Assembly: GCA_024760905.1 (NCBI GenBank)
Contig: JALRMN010000025.1
Coordinates: 271,001 to 335,000, forward strand
Source: Plotosus lineatus
Lineage: Eukaryota > Chordata > Actinopteri > Siluriformes > Plotosidae
Length of the DNA stretch: 64,000 nt
Direction: 5' to 3'
Both the position numbers and the translations under genes were made by a program. Shown piece by piece: positions 53,501 to 64,000 of this stretch. The notes under the pieces were generated by a model, which was not told the origin of the DNA, did no database searches, and was given only the letters and a program-made list of their open reading frames with translations. Every line of letters begins with the position of its first letter. Position 1 is the first letter of the stretch.

Positions 53501-54680
53501 GAGAACTCAAAAATCAAATTTGACATTTGAACTTGTTGTTTAGAAGAAAAATGTGACAAAGTCTCATCAAGGTGAGCTAACACATCCAAACTGTTCAATT
53601 TTGGAGAAACATTATTACTCAGATCATCAGACTTTACATTATACCCAACATCCTCAGCATTGTCAATACCATGTACATCAACAGCAGAAGTACAATCAGT
53701 AACTGGGGAGAGTGTGGCAACACAACTTGCTTGGTTGGTTTGTCTCCTATCATGATACTCCTTAATCATGTTTACATGACATAACCTCTTGTGTTTATGT
53801 CGAACAGGAGTCAGGACAACGTAGTCCATTTCACTAACCTTTTTGTCAATCAGATATGGACCCTGATATCTAGCTTGAAGTGGTTGACCAGGAATTGAAA
53901 GCAACACTAGCACTTTTCCACCAGGAGTGAAACTTCTTTCTTTTGACTTTTTGCCATAACTTTGTTTCATTTTGCTTGTGATGTTTTCAAATTTTATCTG
54001 GCCAACTCACATGCTTTTGAAAGTCTGTTTCGAAAGGTAAAATCATATCCAAAAGATTGATCTCATGAGCCATTGCTCTTTTAGATGTTTTAATGGCCCA
54101 TGAACACTATGTCCAAAAATGAGCTCAAAGGGACTGAACCCTAAACTTTCCTGAACTGACTCCCTGACAGCAAACAACAATAAATGCATACCCTCATCCC
54201 AGTCCTTCTCCGTTTCAAAGCAATAAGTCTTGATCATATTCTTTAAAGTTTGATGAAATCTCTCCAAAGCTCCCTGTGACTCAGGATGATAGGCACAAGA
54301 CTTGACCTGTTGAATGCCTAATTGATAAATAGCCTGTTGGAACACCCTAGACATAAAATTAGAGCCCTGATCTGTCTGCACAACACTTGGCAACCCAACT
54401 AAGGTGGAAAAACTTTATCAAATCCTCCGAATGGGGATTGCTTCAGGAAACCTGGTAGAAGCACACATGATGATAAAAAGATAATGATTACCAGACCTAG
54501 TTTTCGGCAATGGACAAACACAATCAACGATTACTCTACTGAAAGGTTCCTCAAAAGCCGGTATAGGTTTTAAAGGTGTGGGAGGAATTTTCTGATTTAG
54601 TATGCCCACAATTTGGCATGCATGACTGGTTTTACAAAATTCAGCCACATCTTTTCTCAAACCAGACTAAAAGAAATGTG
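53500..54680 (-). pseudogene. Gmr1-like element: integrase, upstream of RT
   Basis: Minus strand: the zinc-binding remnant EFCKTSHACQIVG (54600-54640), then core EPFSRVIVDCVCPLPKTRSG (first Asp at about 54525), PSVVQTDQGSNFMSRVFQQA (second Asp) and CAYHPESQGALERFHQTLKN (Glu). The C-terminal KVLVLLSIPGQPLQARYQGP with LCHVNMIKEYH follows. The same open frame (53347-53970) then continues into the RT N-terminal spacer (FSHLFPDVPCCTDVVSHDIN). This proves integrase-before-RT order within one reading frame. A frameshift lies at about 54400. Confidence 0.9.
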
Positions 54681-54759
54681 CCAAAATTTTCTCACAAGTT
54701 TTGTTTACACCCAAATTACCAGCCATGGGACTTGTGTGTGCCAATGCAAGCACATAATG

Positions 54760-55678
54760 TCGGAATTATTTCGGAACAACAATTTGGTGATGTAACTTCC
54801 CTTCATCCTCTGCAGGAATTTCCAGCGACCTATACATCCTCATCAAAATACCATCCTTGAAGTAATAGCCAACTGGAATCTTACTAACCTTCTCCAAAGA
54901 AACAGCATTACTAGCCAACTTCTGCAACTCAACATATTCATACTGAGCACCAATAAGCTGCTTTCTGGAAAGAATTTGATCACCACCGGACAAACTATCA
55001 GATTTATCAAGAAGACCTGAAGAGTTATTATCCTTTGAAGACAAGTCATCAGCCTCTACCTCATGAAAAGAATGATCCTTAAAAGTATCCAACAAATGAC
55101 ACATGGAATCATCCAGCAAAGAAGTCTTGGAAGAAATGTCTTTCGACATTGAACGAGTCACTGCACAAGAAGGAAAAATACTTGGAAAATCCTCCTTCAA
55201 CTTTTCCGTACAATCTGAAGTTTCCAGAGAAACAATGATAATAGGATCAGCTCCAACTTTACCCCCCATAAGATCATTACCGATCAACAATCAACACCCG
55301 GAACTGGGAGAGCATCAAGAACACCCACTTTAACCTCACCAGAAATCAGGTCTGAAGTCAAATTGACAAATTGGAGAGGAGCAAGAGAACGGCCACTTAT
55401 ACCCTGGAGAAAAACGTCGGAATTAGCTGAAGACTTGACAGAAAAAGGCACATATCCTTCAAAATCAGAGATCCAGTATCCCTCAATATAGTGACAAACC
55501 AGGGGTAGAATTATCTTCCATAAGTGAAACAGAGCCATAAAATATGAAAGGTAAATACTCATTCGGCACCACAGAACCCGAAATATTGTTCTCACAAACA
55601 GCACTCTCCTCAGAACCACCTGCAAAAAAAGCCTTAGGCGTGATAGACATACAAGCATTTGGGGAACCTGTGGACTGA
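54760..55678 (-). pseudogene. Gmr1-like element: protease region and linker
   Basis: The minus strand after the SINE reads KLKLKHQSTGSPN and LPFIFYGSVSLMEDN. A degraded protease follows (VFLQGISGRSLAPLQFVNLT, SDLISGEVKVGVLDALPVPG), then LLIGNDLMGGKVGADPIIIV, the conserved hydrophobic GNDL end of the retropepsin fold. The catalytic DTG is not recognisable and sits in a frame-disrupted stretch near 55480-55500. The 174-residue linker frame 54766-55290 leads to integrase. Confidence 0.65.
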
Positions 55679-55697
55679 TGTTTTAACTTGAGTTTGT

Positions 55698-56036
55698 TTC
55701 TTTCTTCCTTTCGGCTTTTTCCCTTTCTGAGGGGTCGCCACAGCAAATCATCTGATTCGCACATTTGATTTGTCATAGGTTTTTATATCGGATGCCCTTC
55801 CTGACACAACCCTTTTAGCAAGGGACAGAAACATGCTGACGACTTTGCAGCCTACTCTTTATGAAAGTCAGCAATGGTTCTTTTACATGCCTCTCACCAT
55901 AGACAGTGAGAGACATGGCCGGCCTTTGATAACCAAGTTAGCTGCACTGGGGGGACAGTGGCAACCCTGTGGGGACTCGAACCCCCAACCTTAGGATCAG
56001 CGATCCTGCGCCCTAACCACAAGACCACCACTGCCC
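55698..56036 (-). mobile_element. Full-length SINE S1 (339 bp) with 19-bp TSD, nested in Gmr1-like gag-pol
   Basis: The minus strand shows all modules: head GGGCAGTGGTGGTCTTGTGG with B box GGTTCGAGTCCCC, body, LINE-A-5'-like AAAAGGGTTGTGTCAGGAAG, and LINE-A-3'-like GATTTGCTGTGGCGACCCCT with AAGCCGAAAGGAAGAAAG. Perfect repeats TGTTTTAACTTGAGTTTGT flank it at 55679-55697 and 56037-56055. It splits the coding frame just after the Gag zinc knuckle, so it is younger than the LTR element. Confidence 0.96.
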
Positions 56037-56049
56037 TGTTTTAACTTGA

Positions 56050-56850
56050 GTTTGTAACATACGGAAATTAAATGACCTGGCTTCTTACAATAAACACAAA
56101 CAGGATCAAAGTCACTGGAAGTCTTAGGTTTGGCCTGAGAATGTGACTGCTTGTCAGAAGCATCTGAACCCTTACAAGAACCCGCATGTCTTGAAGTCTT
56201 ACCCGAGGAAAAACTTGGAGAAATCCGGAGACCGAAAAGAACTCTTGTAAGTCAAAATATAATCAACAGCCAACACCGCCGCATCCTGTAAATCATTAAC
56301 CTTGTGTTCATCCAAATAAGTCTTGAGCTCAGAACTAACACACTGCTTGAAATCCTCCATCAAAACTAACTGCCTCAAACTATCAAAATCTGAAACCTCC
56401 TTAGAACCACACCATCTATCAAACAAAGTTTCTTTTTCACTAGCAAACTCCACAAAGGTTTCATGGTCCCTTTTATGACTATTTTGGAATTTCTGATGAT
56501 AAGCTTCGAGCACTAACTCATAAACTTACAGAAAAGTCCTTCAAATGGTTTGCACTAGCATTGTTCATGACTCCTTTGGCCACTTGAGGTTTTCCGCCAC
56601 CTTTTCAAAATGTAGAAAATATACATCTACATCTTTTTCATTAAATGGTGGGACAAGTCTGCTGTACCTAGTAAAATCAAAAGAAGAATGTGATGACGGA
56701 GTAGAAGAATGTTCAATCTTTTTAAATTCAATTTCTTTTTGAGCCTCAATTTCCATTTTTTTAAACTTCATTTCCATTTCCATTCTCTGTAATTACAAAT
56801 GGTCCAAAATTTCCTCTTTAACCATGGCCAAAACTTCAGGATCAAATTCT
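56050..56850 (-). pseudogene. Gmr1-like element: gag with SCAN-like capsid segment and zinc knuckle
   Basis: The minus strand starts with a charged coiled-coil (MEMEMKFKKMEIEAQKEIEF, about 56783) and SRLVPPFNEKDVDVYFLHFE. The capsid follows: EAYHQKFQNSHKRDHETFVE, SLRQLVLMEDFKQCVSSELK and TYLDEHKVNDLQDAAVLAVD, the segment related to the vertebrate SCAN domain. A CCHC knuckle, CVYCKKPGHLISVC, lies at about 56060-56103. Frame breaks occur near 56190 and 56520. This Gag type is characteristic of Gmr1-like Gypsy elements. Confidence 0.8.
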
Positions 56851-57095
56851 CCCTCATCAATATAATTGTTTAGGACAATCTTCAAAATTTGGAATTTACT
56901 CATCGCAGGTTTTGCCTCAAGTTCGAAATAATTAGAGATCAGCAACAAATCAAATTTGCGCAAAAGCACCGACTTTCTCAGGGGGTGGGGGATTTAAGAA
57001 AATCCTCATGTGTGAACACCATTTTTGCTGGTTTCACAGTTAAAATATCAATATGTTTCAATTTAATATTAAAGTCCTAATGCCAAATGGATTCA
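56850..57095 (-). other. Gmr1-like element: leader and gag N-terminus
   Basis: Between the primer site and the first clear Gag frame. A possible Gag start (KFQILKIVLNNYIDEGEFDP) reads at about 56840-56900 on the minus strand. Confidence 0.45.
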
Positions 57096-57113
57096 ATCCT
57101 GGACAAGCCCCCA
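57096..57113 (-). promoter_or_regulatory. Primer binding site, tRNA-Pro type
   Basis: Minus strand TGGGGGCTTGTCCAGGAT, a few bases inside the LTR edge. It differs at two positions from the classical retroviral tRNA-Pro primer site, so priming by tRNA-Pro is inferred. Confidence 0.7.
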
Positions 57114-57117
57114 ATTT

Positions 57118-57811
57118 TGTCACGAATGGAATTTAGAAGATGAAAATTGCCCCATGAAACCAGCAAAGCACGACAATCCATGACATACAATATATACAAT
57201 ATAATAATATGAACAAAATAGGACAGAATAATAACTTATAGTTTAAACCTAAACAAAACACAAATAGAACAAGGGTCACACAATAAAGATAGTCACCAAG
57301 CAGCTGCAGTATAATTTAGAGACAGCGCGCAAGCTGGTGGTAAAAGGCTTGAAATCCCGCATATCAAAAGAAACAAATGATGAAAATCCTTGTGTTGGCT
57401 GTGGATGAATGCGGAGGATGTATTTGGGTGATGGAGTCCTGAGCAACGAAACTTGGATGAAGCACGTCCACATTAGATGAGTTTCCTTAGATGATCTGCC
57501 CCCGAGCCGACTGGCAACAGGTCTTTATATAACTTCCCTAAAGTTCGGGAAACTTCCATTCTGGAATATTCTAAATCACCTAATCCATCACCAGGGCACA
57601 TACACAACGAGGTCCATCTCGAAGTTTCCCTAACATGCTTGAAAGTTCCAGACCCAATTATACTATGCAGGCTAAAAAACAACAGTGACCCAAAAACAGC
57701 TGAGTAATAACATGGCACTCTTTAAGACACACGAACTGAATATAATTATATACAGTGTTTATACAGTTATATTTATATTTACATTTACACATTATTCACA
57801 TGTACATAACA
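57118..57811 (-). repeat. 5' LTR of Gmr1-like Gypsy element
   Basis: 694 bp, minus strand TGTTATGTACATGTGAATAA...TTCGTGACA. A TATA box, GTTATATAAAGACC, is at about 57522-57535. It aligns with 51533-52070 except for the 170 bp nearest the primer site, which the 3' copy lacks. The LTRs differ at very roughly one position in ten, so the insertion is not recent. Confidence 0.88.
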
Positions 57812-58262
57812 CTATAAACAGATAAAATACACACCAAGACATCCCCATATATGCAGTAAATTACACACACACACTATACACAAATTAAATACACACCCCT
57901 ATACACAGATAAAATACACACCCATTGTATACAGATAAAATACACACACACACACTTATACACAGAAAAAATACACACTTCTGTACACAGATAAAATACA
58001 CACCCCTATACACAGATAAAATACATACAACCAATACACGGATAAAATACACACCGAGACATAGATAAAATAAACACACGCCTATACTCAGCTAAAATAC
58101 ACACCCCTATACATAGATAAAAAACACATCCCTATACACAGGTAAAATACACACACCCCATACACAGATAAAATACATACTCCTATACTCAGACAAAATA
58201 CACACACCCTAATACACAGAAAAATGCACACCCTTGCAGACAGATTAAATACATATCCCTAT
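57812..58262. repeat. ~25-bp minisatellite array
   Basis: About 18 units around TACACAGATAAAATACACAC, starting immediately at the 5' LTR edge. It is continuous in type with 61077-61677, from which it is separated by LINE-A. Confidence 0.92.
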
Positions 58263-58312
58263 GAGAGATTTCCTTTCGGATTTTCCATTTTTCAGGGGTC
58301 GCCACAGCGAAT
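58263..58312 (-). mobile_element. Inverted RTE/SINE tail fragment at the LINE-A 5' edge
   Basis: Minus strand TTCGCTGTGGCGACCCCTGA and GGAAAATCCGAAAGGAAAT. This is a 50-bp tail in opposite orientation, abutting the LINE-A 5' end. It could be a severely truncated SINE or an inversion made during insertion. Confidence 0.7.
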
Positions 58313-61076
58313 GCAGCCATCAGGGGGGGCACAAACGAGTGTCCGTCCTCACACCGGTCCCAAGAATATATGAAGAGGGTTGCGACAGGAAGGGCATCCG
58401 GCAAAAATTTTTGCCAGAATGCAGAATGCAAACCGTCAAAACAAATTTCATACCGGATCGGTTAAGGCCTGGGTTAACGATGACTGCCATCAGTGCTGTT
58501 AACCAACAAGGTGCTGGTGGAAATTGGACACCTGTTGATTGAAGAAGGAGAGGTCGAAGAAGGATAGGCTGGAGGTGTGTCCGTAGGCAGAGAGAGAAGA
58601 GGAAAGGCATGAGTCTAGGACTGAAAGTAGGGACTTCGAATGTTGGAACTATGACAGGAAAAGGTAGAGAGCTGGCTGACATGATGCAGAGGAGGAAGGT
58701 GGACATACTGTGTGTTCAGGTGACCAGGTGGAAAGGTAGCAAGGCTAGAAGCTTAGGAGCAGGGTTTAAGCTGTTTTATCATGGTGTTTATTGGAAGAGA
58801 AATGTGTTCATGTGTGAGGAAGAGTGTCAGACAGACTGATGAGTCTCAAGTTAGAAATTGAAGGTGTGATGGTCAATGTTGTTAGTGCATATGCTCCACA
58901 CGCAGGATGTGAGCTAGAAGAGAAGGAGAGATTCTGGAGTGTTAGATGAAGTGATGCAGAGTACTCCCAGAGGTGAAAGAGTGGTCATTGGTGCAGACTT
59001 CAATGGACACATTGGTGCAGGCAACAGAGGGGACGAGGAAGTGATGGGCAGATTTGGTATCCAGGACAGGAACACAGAAGGACAGATGTTAATAGATTTT
59101 GCAAAAGAGATGGAAATGGCTGTGGTGAATACTTTTTTTCCAGAAGACACAGGAGCATAGGGTGACTTACAAAAGCGGAGGTAGGAGCACACAGGTAGAC
59201 TACATGTTGTGTAGGCGATGTAATTTGAAGGAAGTAAGTGACTGCAAAGTAGTAGTGGGTGAGAGTGTTGCCAGACAGCATACGATGGTGGTGTGCAGGA
59301 TGACGCTGATGGTGAGGAAGGTGAAGAAGGAAAAGGAAGAGCACAAGACAAAGTGGTGGAAGCTGAAAAAGGAAGAGTGTCGTGTTGTCTTCAAGGAGGA
59401 GTCGAAACAGACTTTGGGTGGTCAGGAAGTGCTTCCAGATGATTGGATAACTGCAGCTAATGTGATCAGGGAGACAGGTAGGAGAGTACCTGGTTTGTCT
59501 TCTGGAAGGAAAGTAGATAAGGAGACTTGGTGGTGGAATGAGGAAGTGCATGAGTGTGTACAAACGAAGAGGTTAGCTAAGAAGAAGTGGGACATAGAGA
59601 GGACTGAGTAAAAAAAAAGTAAAGGGAGACCTAGCATATGGCGAAGGTAGCATTGTCAAAGGCCAAACAGTGAGCGTATGATGACTTGTATGCTAGGTTG
59701 TACAGTAAGGAGGAGAAAACTGATGACAGAAGTGTGCTGTGAAGATGGAAAGAGTACTTTCAAGAGCTGATGAATAAGAAAAATGAGAGAGTGAAAAAGA
59801 TTAGTAATGGTGACGTGAGGAGGGCATTGAAGAGGATGAAGAGTGGAAAGCCAGTTGGTCCTGATGACATACCAGTGGAGGTATTGAAGTGTCTAGTAGC
59901 GGTAGCAGTAGATTTTCTGACAAGAACATTCAACAAGGTCTTAGAGAGTGAGAGGATGCTGGAGGAATGGAGGAGAACTGTGCTTGTGCCCGTTCTTAAG
60001 AACAAGGGGGACGTGCAGAGTTGTTGCAACTACAGAGGGATAAAGTTAATGAGCCATACGATGAGGTTATGGGAAAGAATAGTGGAAGCTAGACTAAGAA
60101 CAGAGGTCAGCATTTGTGAACAACAGTTTGGTTTCATGCTAAGAAAGAGCACCACAGATGCAGTGTTTGCTTTGAGGATGTAAATAGAGAAGTACAGAGA
60201 AGGCCAGAGGGAGCTGCACTGTGCCTTTGTGGATCTGGAGAAAGGGTATGACAGGGTGCCGAGAGAGGAACTGTGGTATTGCATGAGGAAGTCTGGAGTA
60301 GCAGAGAAGAATGTTGAGTGGTATAGGACATGTATGAGAGATGTAAGACAGTGGTGGGGTTACACAAGAATCTCCATGGACTCTGATATTTGCAGAGATC
60401 ACATTGTGATCTGTAGTGAGGGCAGAGAACAAGTGGAGGAAAATCGAGAGAGGTGGAGGTATACCCTGGAAAGGAATGAAGGTTAGCCTCAGTAAAACAG
60501 AATACATGTGTGTGAATGGCAAGGACACAACAGGAACGGTGAGGTTACAGGGGCAGAGATAATGAAGGTGGAGAATTTTAAGTACTTAGGCTCAACAATC
60601 CAGAGCAATGGAGAGTGTGGAAAGGAGGTGAAGAAGTGTGTGCAGGCAGGTTGGAATGGTTGAGAAAAGTTGAGGCCAGCGATGTTATATGGTTTGGAAA
60701 CAGTGGTCCTGGGGAAAAGACAGGAGACAGAGCTGGAGGTAGCAGACATGACAATGTTGAGGGATTTTTTGGGAGTAACAAGAATGGATAGGATCAGGAA
60801 TGAGTACATCAGAGGGACAGCACATGTAAGAAGTTTTGGAAACAAAGTCAGAGAGGCTAGATTGAGATGGTTTGGACATGTACAGAGGAGGGATAGTGAG
60901 TATGTTGGTAGGAGGATGCTGAGGTTGGAACTACCAGACTGAAGGCCTAGAGGAAGATCATAGAGAAGATTTATGGATGTGGTGAAGGAGGACATGAAGG
61001 TAGCTGTAGTAAGAGTAAAAGATGCGGAGGATAGGGTGAGATAGAGGCAGATGATTCGCTGTGGCGACCCCTGAAG
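58313..61076 (+). mobile_element. LINE-A, both termini, several internal losses
   Basis: 5' end TGCAGCCATCAGGGGGG, leader, endonuclease (GKGRELADMMQRRK; GERVVIGADFNGHIGAGN at about 58973), linker, RT start (KSGKPVGPDDIPVEVLK; GFMLRKSTTDAVFALRM). A deletion at about 60355 removes the GLHQG-FADD segment. The C-terminal domain (RWFGHVQRRDSEYVGRRML) follows, ending GCTGTGGCGACCCCTGAAGG at 61076 without the GAA tail. Minisatellite continues on both sides, so the LINE lies within a pre-existing array. Confidence 0.9.
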
Positions 61077-61677
61077 GTAAACTCACGCTTATACAAAGAT
61101 TGCACACACTTCCCTATACACAGATGAAATACACACCTATTCATTCACAGATTAAAATACACATCCCTATACACAGAAAAAAATGTACACAGTTTTATAC
61201 ACAGAAAAAAATGCACACCCTTGTAGACAGATTACACACCCCTATTCACCCACAAAAATACAAACTCCTATACACAGATAAAATACACAACCCCTATGCA
61301 CAAATAAAATACACACACTATACACAGATAAAATACACACCCCTTATACACAGATAAAATACACATCCCCTATACACAGATAACATACACACATTCCTAT
61401 ACACAGATAAAATACACACATTCCTATACACAGATAAAATACACACCCCTACACGGATAAAATACACACCATATATATGCAGATAAAACGCACACCTCTA
61501 TACGAGATGCATAACACACCCATGATACACAGGTAATACAAACACTCACTATACACAGATAAAATACACACCCCTAGACACAGATAAAATACACACCCCT
61601 ATACACAGATAAAATACACACCCCTATACACAGATAAAACACACACCCCCTACACACAGAAAAAATAAACACCCATA
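61077..61677. repeat. ~25-bp minisatellite array, best preserved
   Basis: About 24 units. The consensus CCCCTATACACAGATAAAAT plus ACACA is nearly exact at 61555-61640. Confidence 0.95.
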
Positions 61678-64000
61678 TTCTTCTTCTTCTTCTTCTTCTT
61701 TTACTTTCGGCTGCTCCCTTCAGGGGTCGCCACAGCAAATCATCCGCCTCCACCTCACCCTGTCCTCCGCATCTTCTTTTCTGACTCCAACGACCTTCAT
61801 GTCTTCCTTCACCACATCCATAAATCTCTTCTTCGGTCTTCCTCGAGGCCTTCTGCCTGGTAGTTCCAACCTCAGCATCCTACTGCCAATATACTCACTA
61901 TCCCTCCTCTGTACATGTCCAAACCATCTCAATCTAGCCTCTCTGACTTTGTCTCCAAAACATCTTACGTGGGCTGTCCCTCTGATATACTCATTTCTGA
62001 TCCTATCCATCCTCGTTACTCCCAGGAGAACCTCAACATTTTCATCTCCGCTACCTCCAGCTCTGCCTCCTGCCTTTTCCTCAGCGCCACTGTTTCTAAG
62101 CCATACAACATCGCTGGCCTCACCACCATCTTGTACACTTTTCCCTTCATTCTTGCTGACACTCTCCTATCGCACATCACACCGGATACTTTTCTCCAAC
62201 CATTCCAGCCTGCCTGCACACGCTTCTTCACCTCTTTTCCACACTCTCCATTGCTCTGGATTGTTGAGCCTAAGTACTTAAAATCCTCCACCTTCGTTAT
62301 CTCTGCTCCCTGTAACATCACCGTTCCTCCTGGGTCCTTCTCATTCACACACATGTATTCTGATTTTCTGAGGCTAACCTTCATTCCTCTCCTTTCCAGG
62401 GCATACCTCCACCTCTCTAGATTTTCCTGCACTTGTTCTCTGCTCTCACTACAGATCACGATGTCATCTGCAAACATCATAGTCCATGGAGATTCTTGTC
62501 TCACCTCGTCTGTCAGCCTGTCCATCACCATAGCAAACAAGAAGGGGCTCAGAGCTGACCCTTGATGCAGTCCCACCTCAACCTTGAATTCGTCGGTCAC
62601 ACCGACAGCACACCTCACCACTGTCTTACATCTCTCATACATGTCCTGCACCACTCTAACATACTTCTCTGCCACTCCAGACTTCCTCATGCAATACCAC
62701 AGTTCTTTCTTGGCACCCTGTCATATGCTTTTTCCAGATCCACAAAGGCACAATGTAGCTCCCTCTGACCTTCTCTGTACTTTTCTATTAACATCCTCAA
62801 GGCAAACATTGCATCTGTGGTGCTCTTTCTTGGCATGAAACCAAACTGTTGTTCACAAATGCTGACCTCTGCCCTTAGTCTAGCTTCCACTATTCTTTCC
62901 CATAACTTCATCGTATGGCTCATCAACTTTATCCCTCTGTAGTTGCTGCAACTCTGCACGTCTCCCTTGTTCTTAAAAATGGGCACCAGCACACTTCTCC
63001 TCCACTCCTCCGGCATCTGCTCACTCTCTAGTACCGTGTTGAATGTTCTTGTCAGAAAATCTACTGCGACCTCTCCTAGACACTTCCATACCTCCACAGG
63101 TATATCATCAGGACCAACTGCCTTTCCATTCTTCATCCTCTTCAATGCCCTTCTCACTTCACCCTTACTGATCTTTGCTACATCCTGCTCCTCAATGGTT
63201 ACCTCTTCTACTCTTTTTCTCTCTCATTTTCCTCATTCATCAGCTCTTCAAAGTACTCTTTCCATCTTCCCAGCACACTTCTGTCATTAGTCAATAGAGT
63301 TCCCTCTCTGTCCTTTATCAATCTAACTTGCTGCACGTCCTTCCCATCTCTATTTCTCTGCTGTGCCAACCTGTGTAGATCATTTTCTCACTCTTTACTA
63401 TCCAACCTATCATACAAGTCATCATATGCCCTCTGTTTGGCCTTAGCCACTGCTACTTTCGCCTTATGCTGTGTCTCCCTGTACTCCTGTTTACTCTCTT
63501 CGGTCCTCTCAATGTCCCACTTCTTCTTGGCTAACCTCTTCCTTTGTACACACTCCTGCACTTCCTCATTCCACCACCAAGTCTCCTTATCTACTTTCCT
63601 TCCAGAGGACACACCAAGTACTCTCCTACCTGTGTCCCTGATCACATTTGCTGTGGTTGTCCAGTCATTTGGAAGCCCTTCCTGGCCACCCAAAGCCTGT
63701 TTCAACTCCTCTTTGAAGACAACACGACACTCTTCCTTTTCAGCTTCCACCACCTTGTCTTCTGCTCTGCCTTTGCCTTTTCACCTTTCTCACCATCAGA
63801 GTCATCCTGCACACCACCATCCTATGCTGTTTGGCAACACTCTCACCCACGATGACTTTGCAGTCACTGACTTCCTTCAAATTACATCGTCTACACAAGA
63901 TGTAGTCTACCTGTGTGCGCCTACCTCCGCTTTCATAAGTCACCCTATGCTCCTGTTTCTTCTCAAAGAAAGTATTCACCACAGCCATTTCCATCCTTTT
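61678..64000 (-). mobile_element. LINE-A, best-preserved copy, running off the window
   Basis: Minus strand from the (GAA)n tail (61678-61699) and TGTGGCGACCCCTGAAGGGA upward. The C-terminal domain is at 61720-62010. RT is at 62016-63157, with VEVGLHQGSALSPFLFAMVM, MMFADDIVICS (about 62470) and FVDLEKAYDRVPR. The linker is at 63388-63753 and endonuclease C-terminal words (VVNTFFEKKQEHRVTYES) reach 63994. Only single-base shifts at about 62018, 62690, 63215 and 63750-63785 interrupt what is otherwise one frame, so this copy is recent. The endonuclease N-terminus lies outside the window. Confidence 0.93.

Overview
The window reads as a teleost fish chromosome segment: AT-rich, intron-split, densely packed with fish-type transposons (Rex3, a Tf1/sushi-type chromovirus, L2-tailed tRNA SINEs, Tigger/Tc1/hAT DNA transposons) and long (CA)n, (TA)n and (ATT)n microsatellites. 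There are no bacterial-type genes. The host signal is a small cluster of immunoglobulin V-type receptor gene pieces between about 17.5 and 43.2 kb. Nearly everything else is mobile DNA in several nested layers. The species cannot be named from the sequence.

Layout. 1-16 kb: fragments of one abundant RTE-like LINE (called LINE-A here), Tigger-like termini, the 3' half (2.6-4.9 kb) and 5' half (13.2-15.8 kb) of sushi-like Ty3/Gypsy elements, a complete Rex3 with target-site duplication (TSD) at 6793-10104, and a dispersed ~25-bp minisatellite. 16.9-19.5 kb: two TA-flanked inverted-repeat DNA transposons and the first Ig receptor gene, whose V, stalk, transmembrane and cytoplasmic exons run 17546-25914 with consistent splice phases. 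Its last intron is swollen to 7.4 kb by LINE-A copies and by two near-perfect 210-bp palindromes carrying hammerhead-ribozyme cores. 26-34 kb: SINEs, two TSD-flanked LINE-A insertions and a third, internally deleted sushi-like element with a Gag-integrase fusion. 34-43.3 kb: a second Ig gene (40712-41329) lacking its transmembrane segment, plus two signal-peptide exons in opposite orientations (36008-36050 minus, 41592-41634 plus) inside an inverted duplication. 43.3-51.5 kb: SINEs, remnants of two further LINE types, a Tc1 remnant and a hAT-like transposon with 14-bp perfect terminal repeats. 51.5-57.8 kb: a nearly complete Gmr1-like Gypsy element with integrase upstream of reverse transcriptase, interrupted by a full-length SINE. 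57.8-64 kb: minisatellite split by LINE-A, then the best-preserved LINE-A, which runs off the window.

How parts work together. A tRNA-headed SINE family carries body and tail segments that match the 5' and 3' ends of LINE-A, so LINE-A is its likely mobilising partner. Other copies of the same head carry an L2-type tail instead. The sushi-like LTR element shows the exact 11-nt complementarity between predicted RNA start and primer site expected for self-priming. The best candidates for something not routinely described are the paired hammerhead palindromes and the chimeric, tail-swapped SINE family. All calls come from reading the sequence; no database search was possible.
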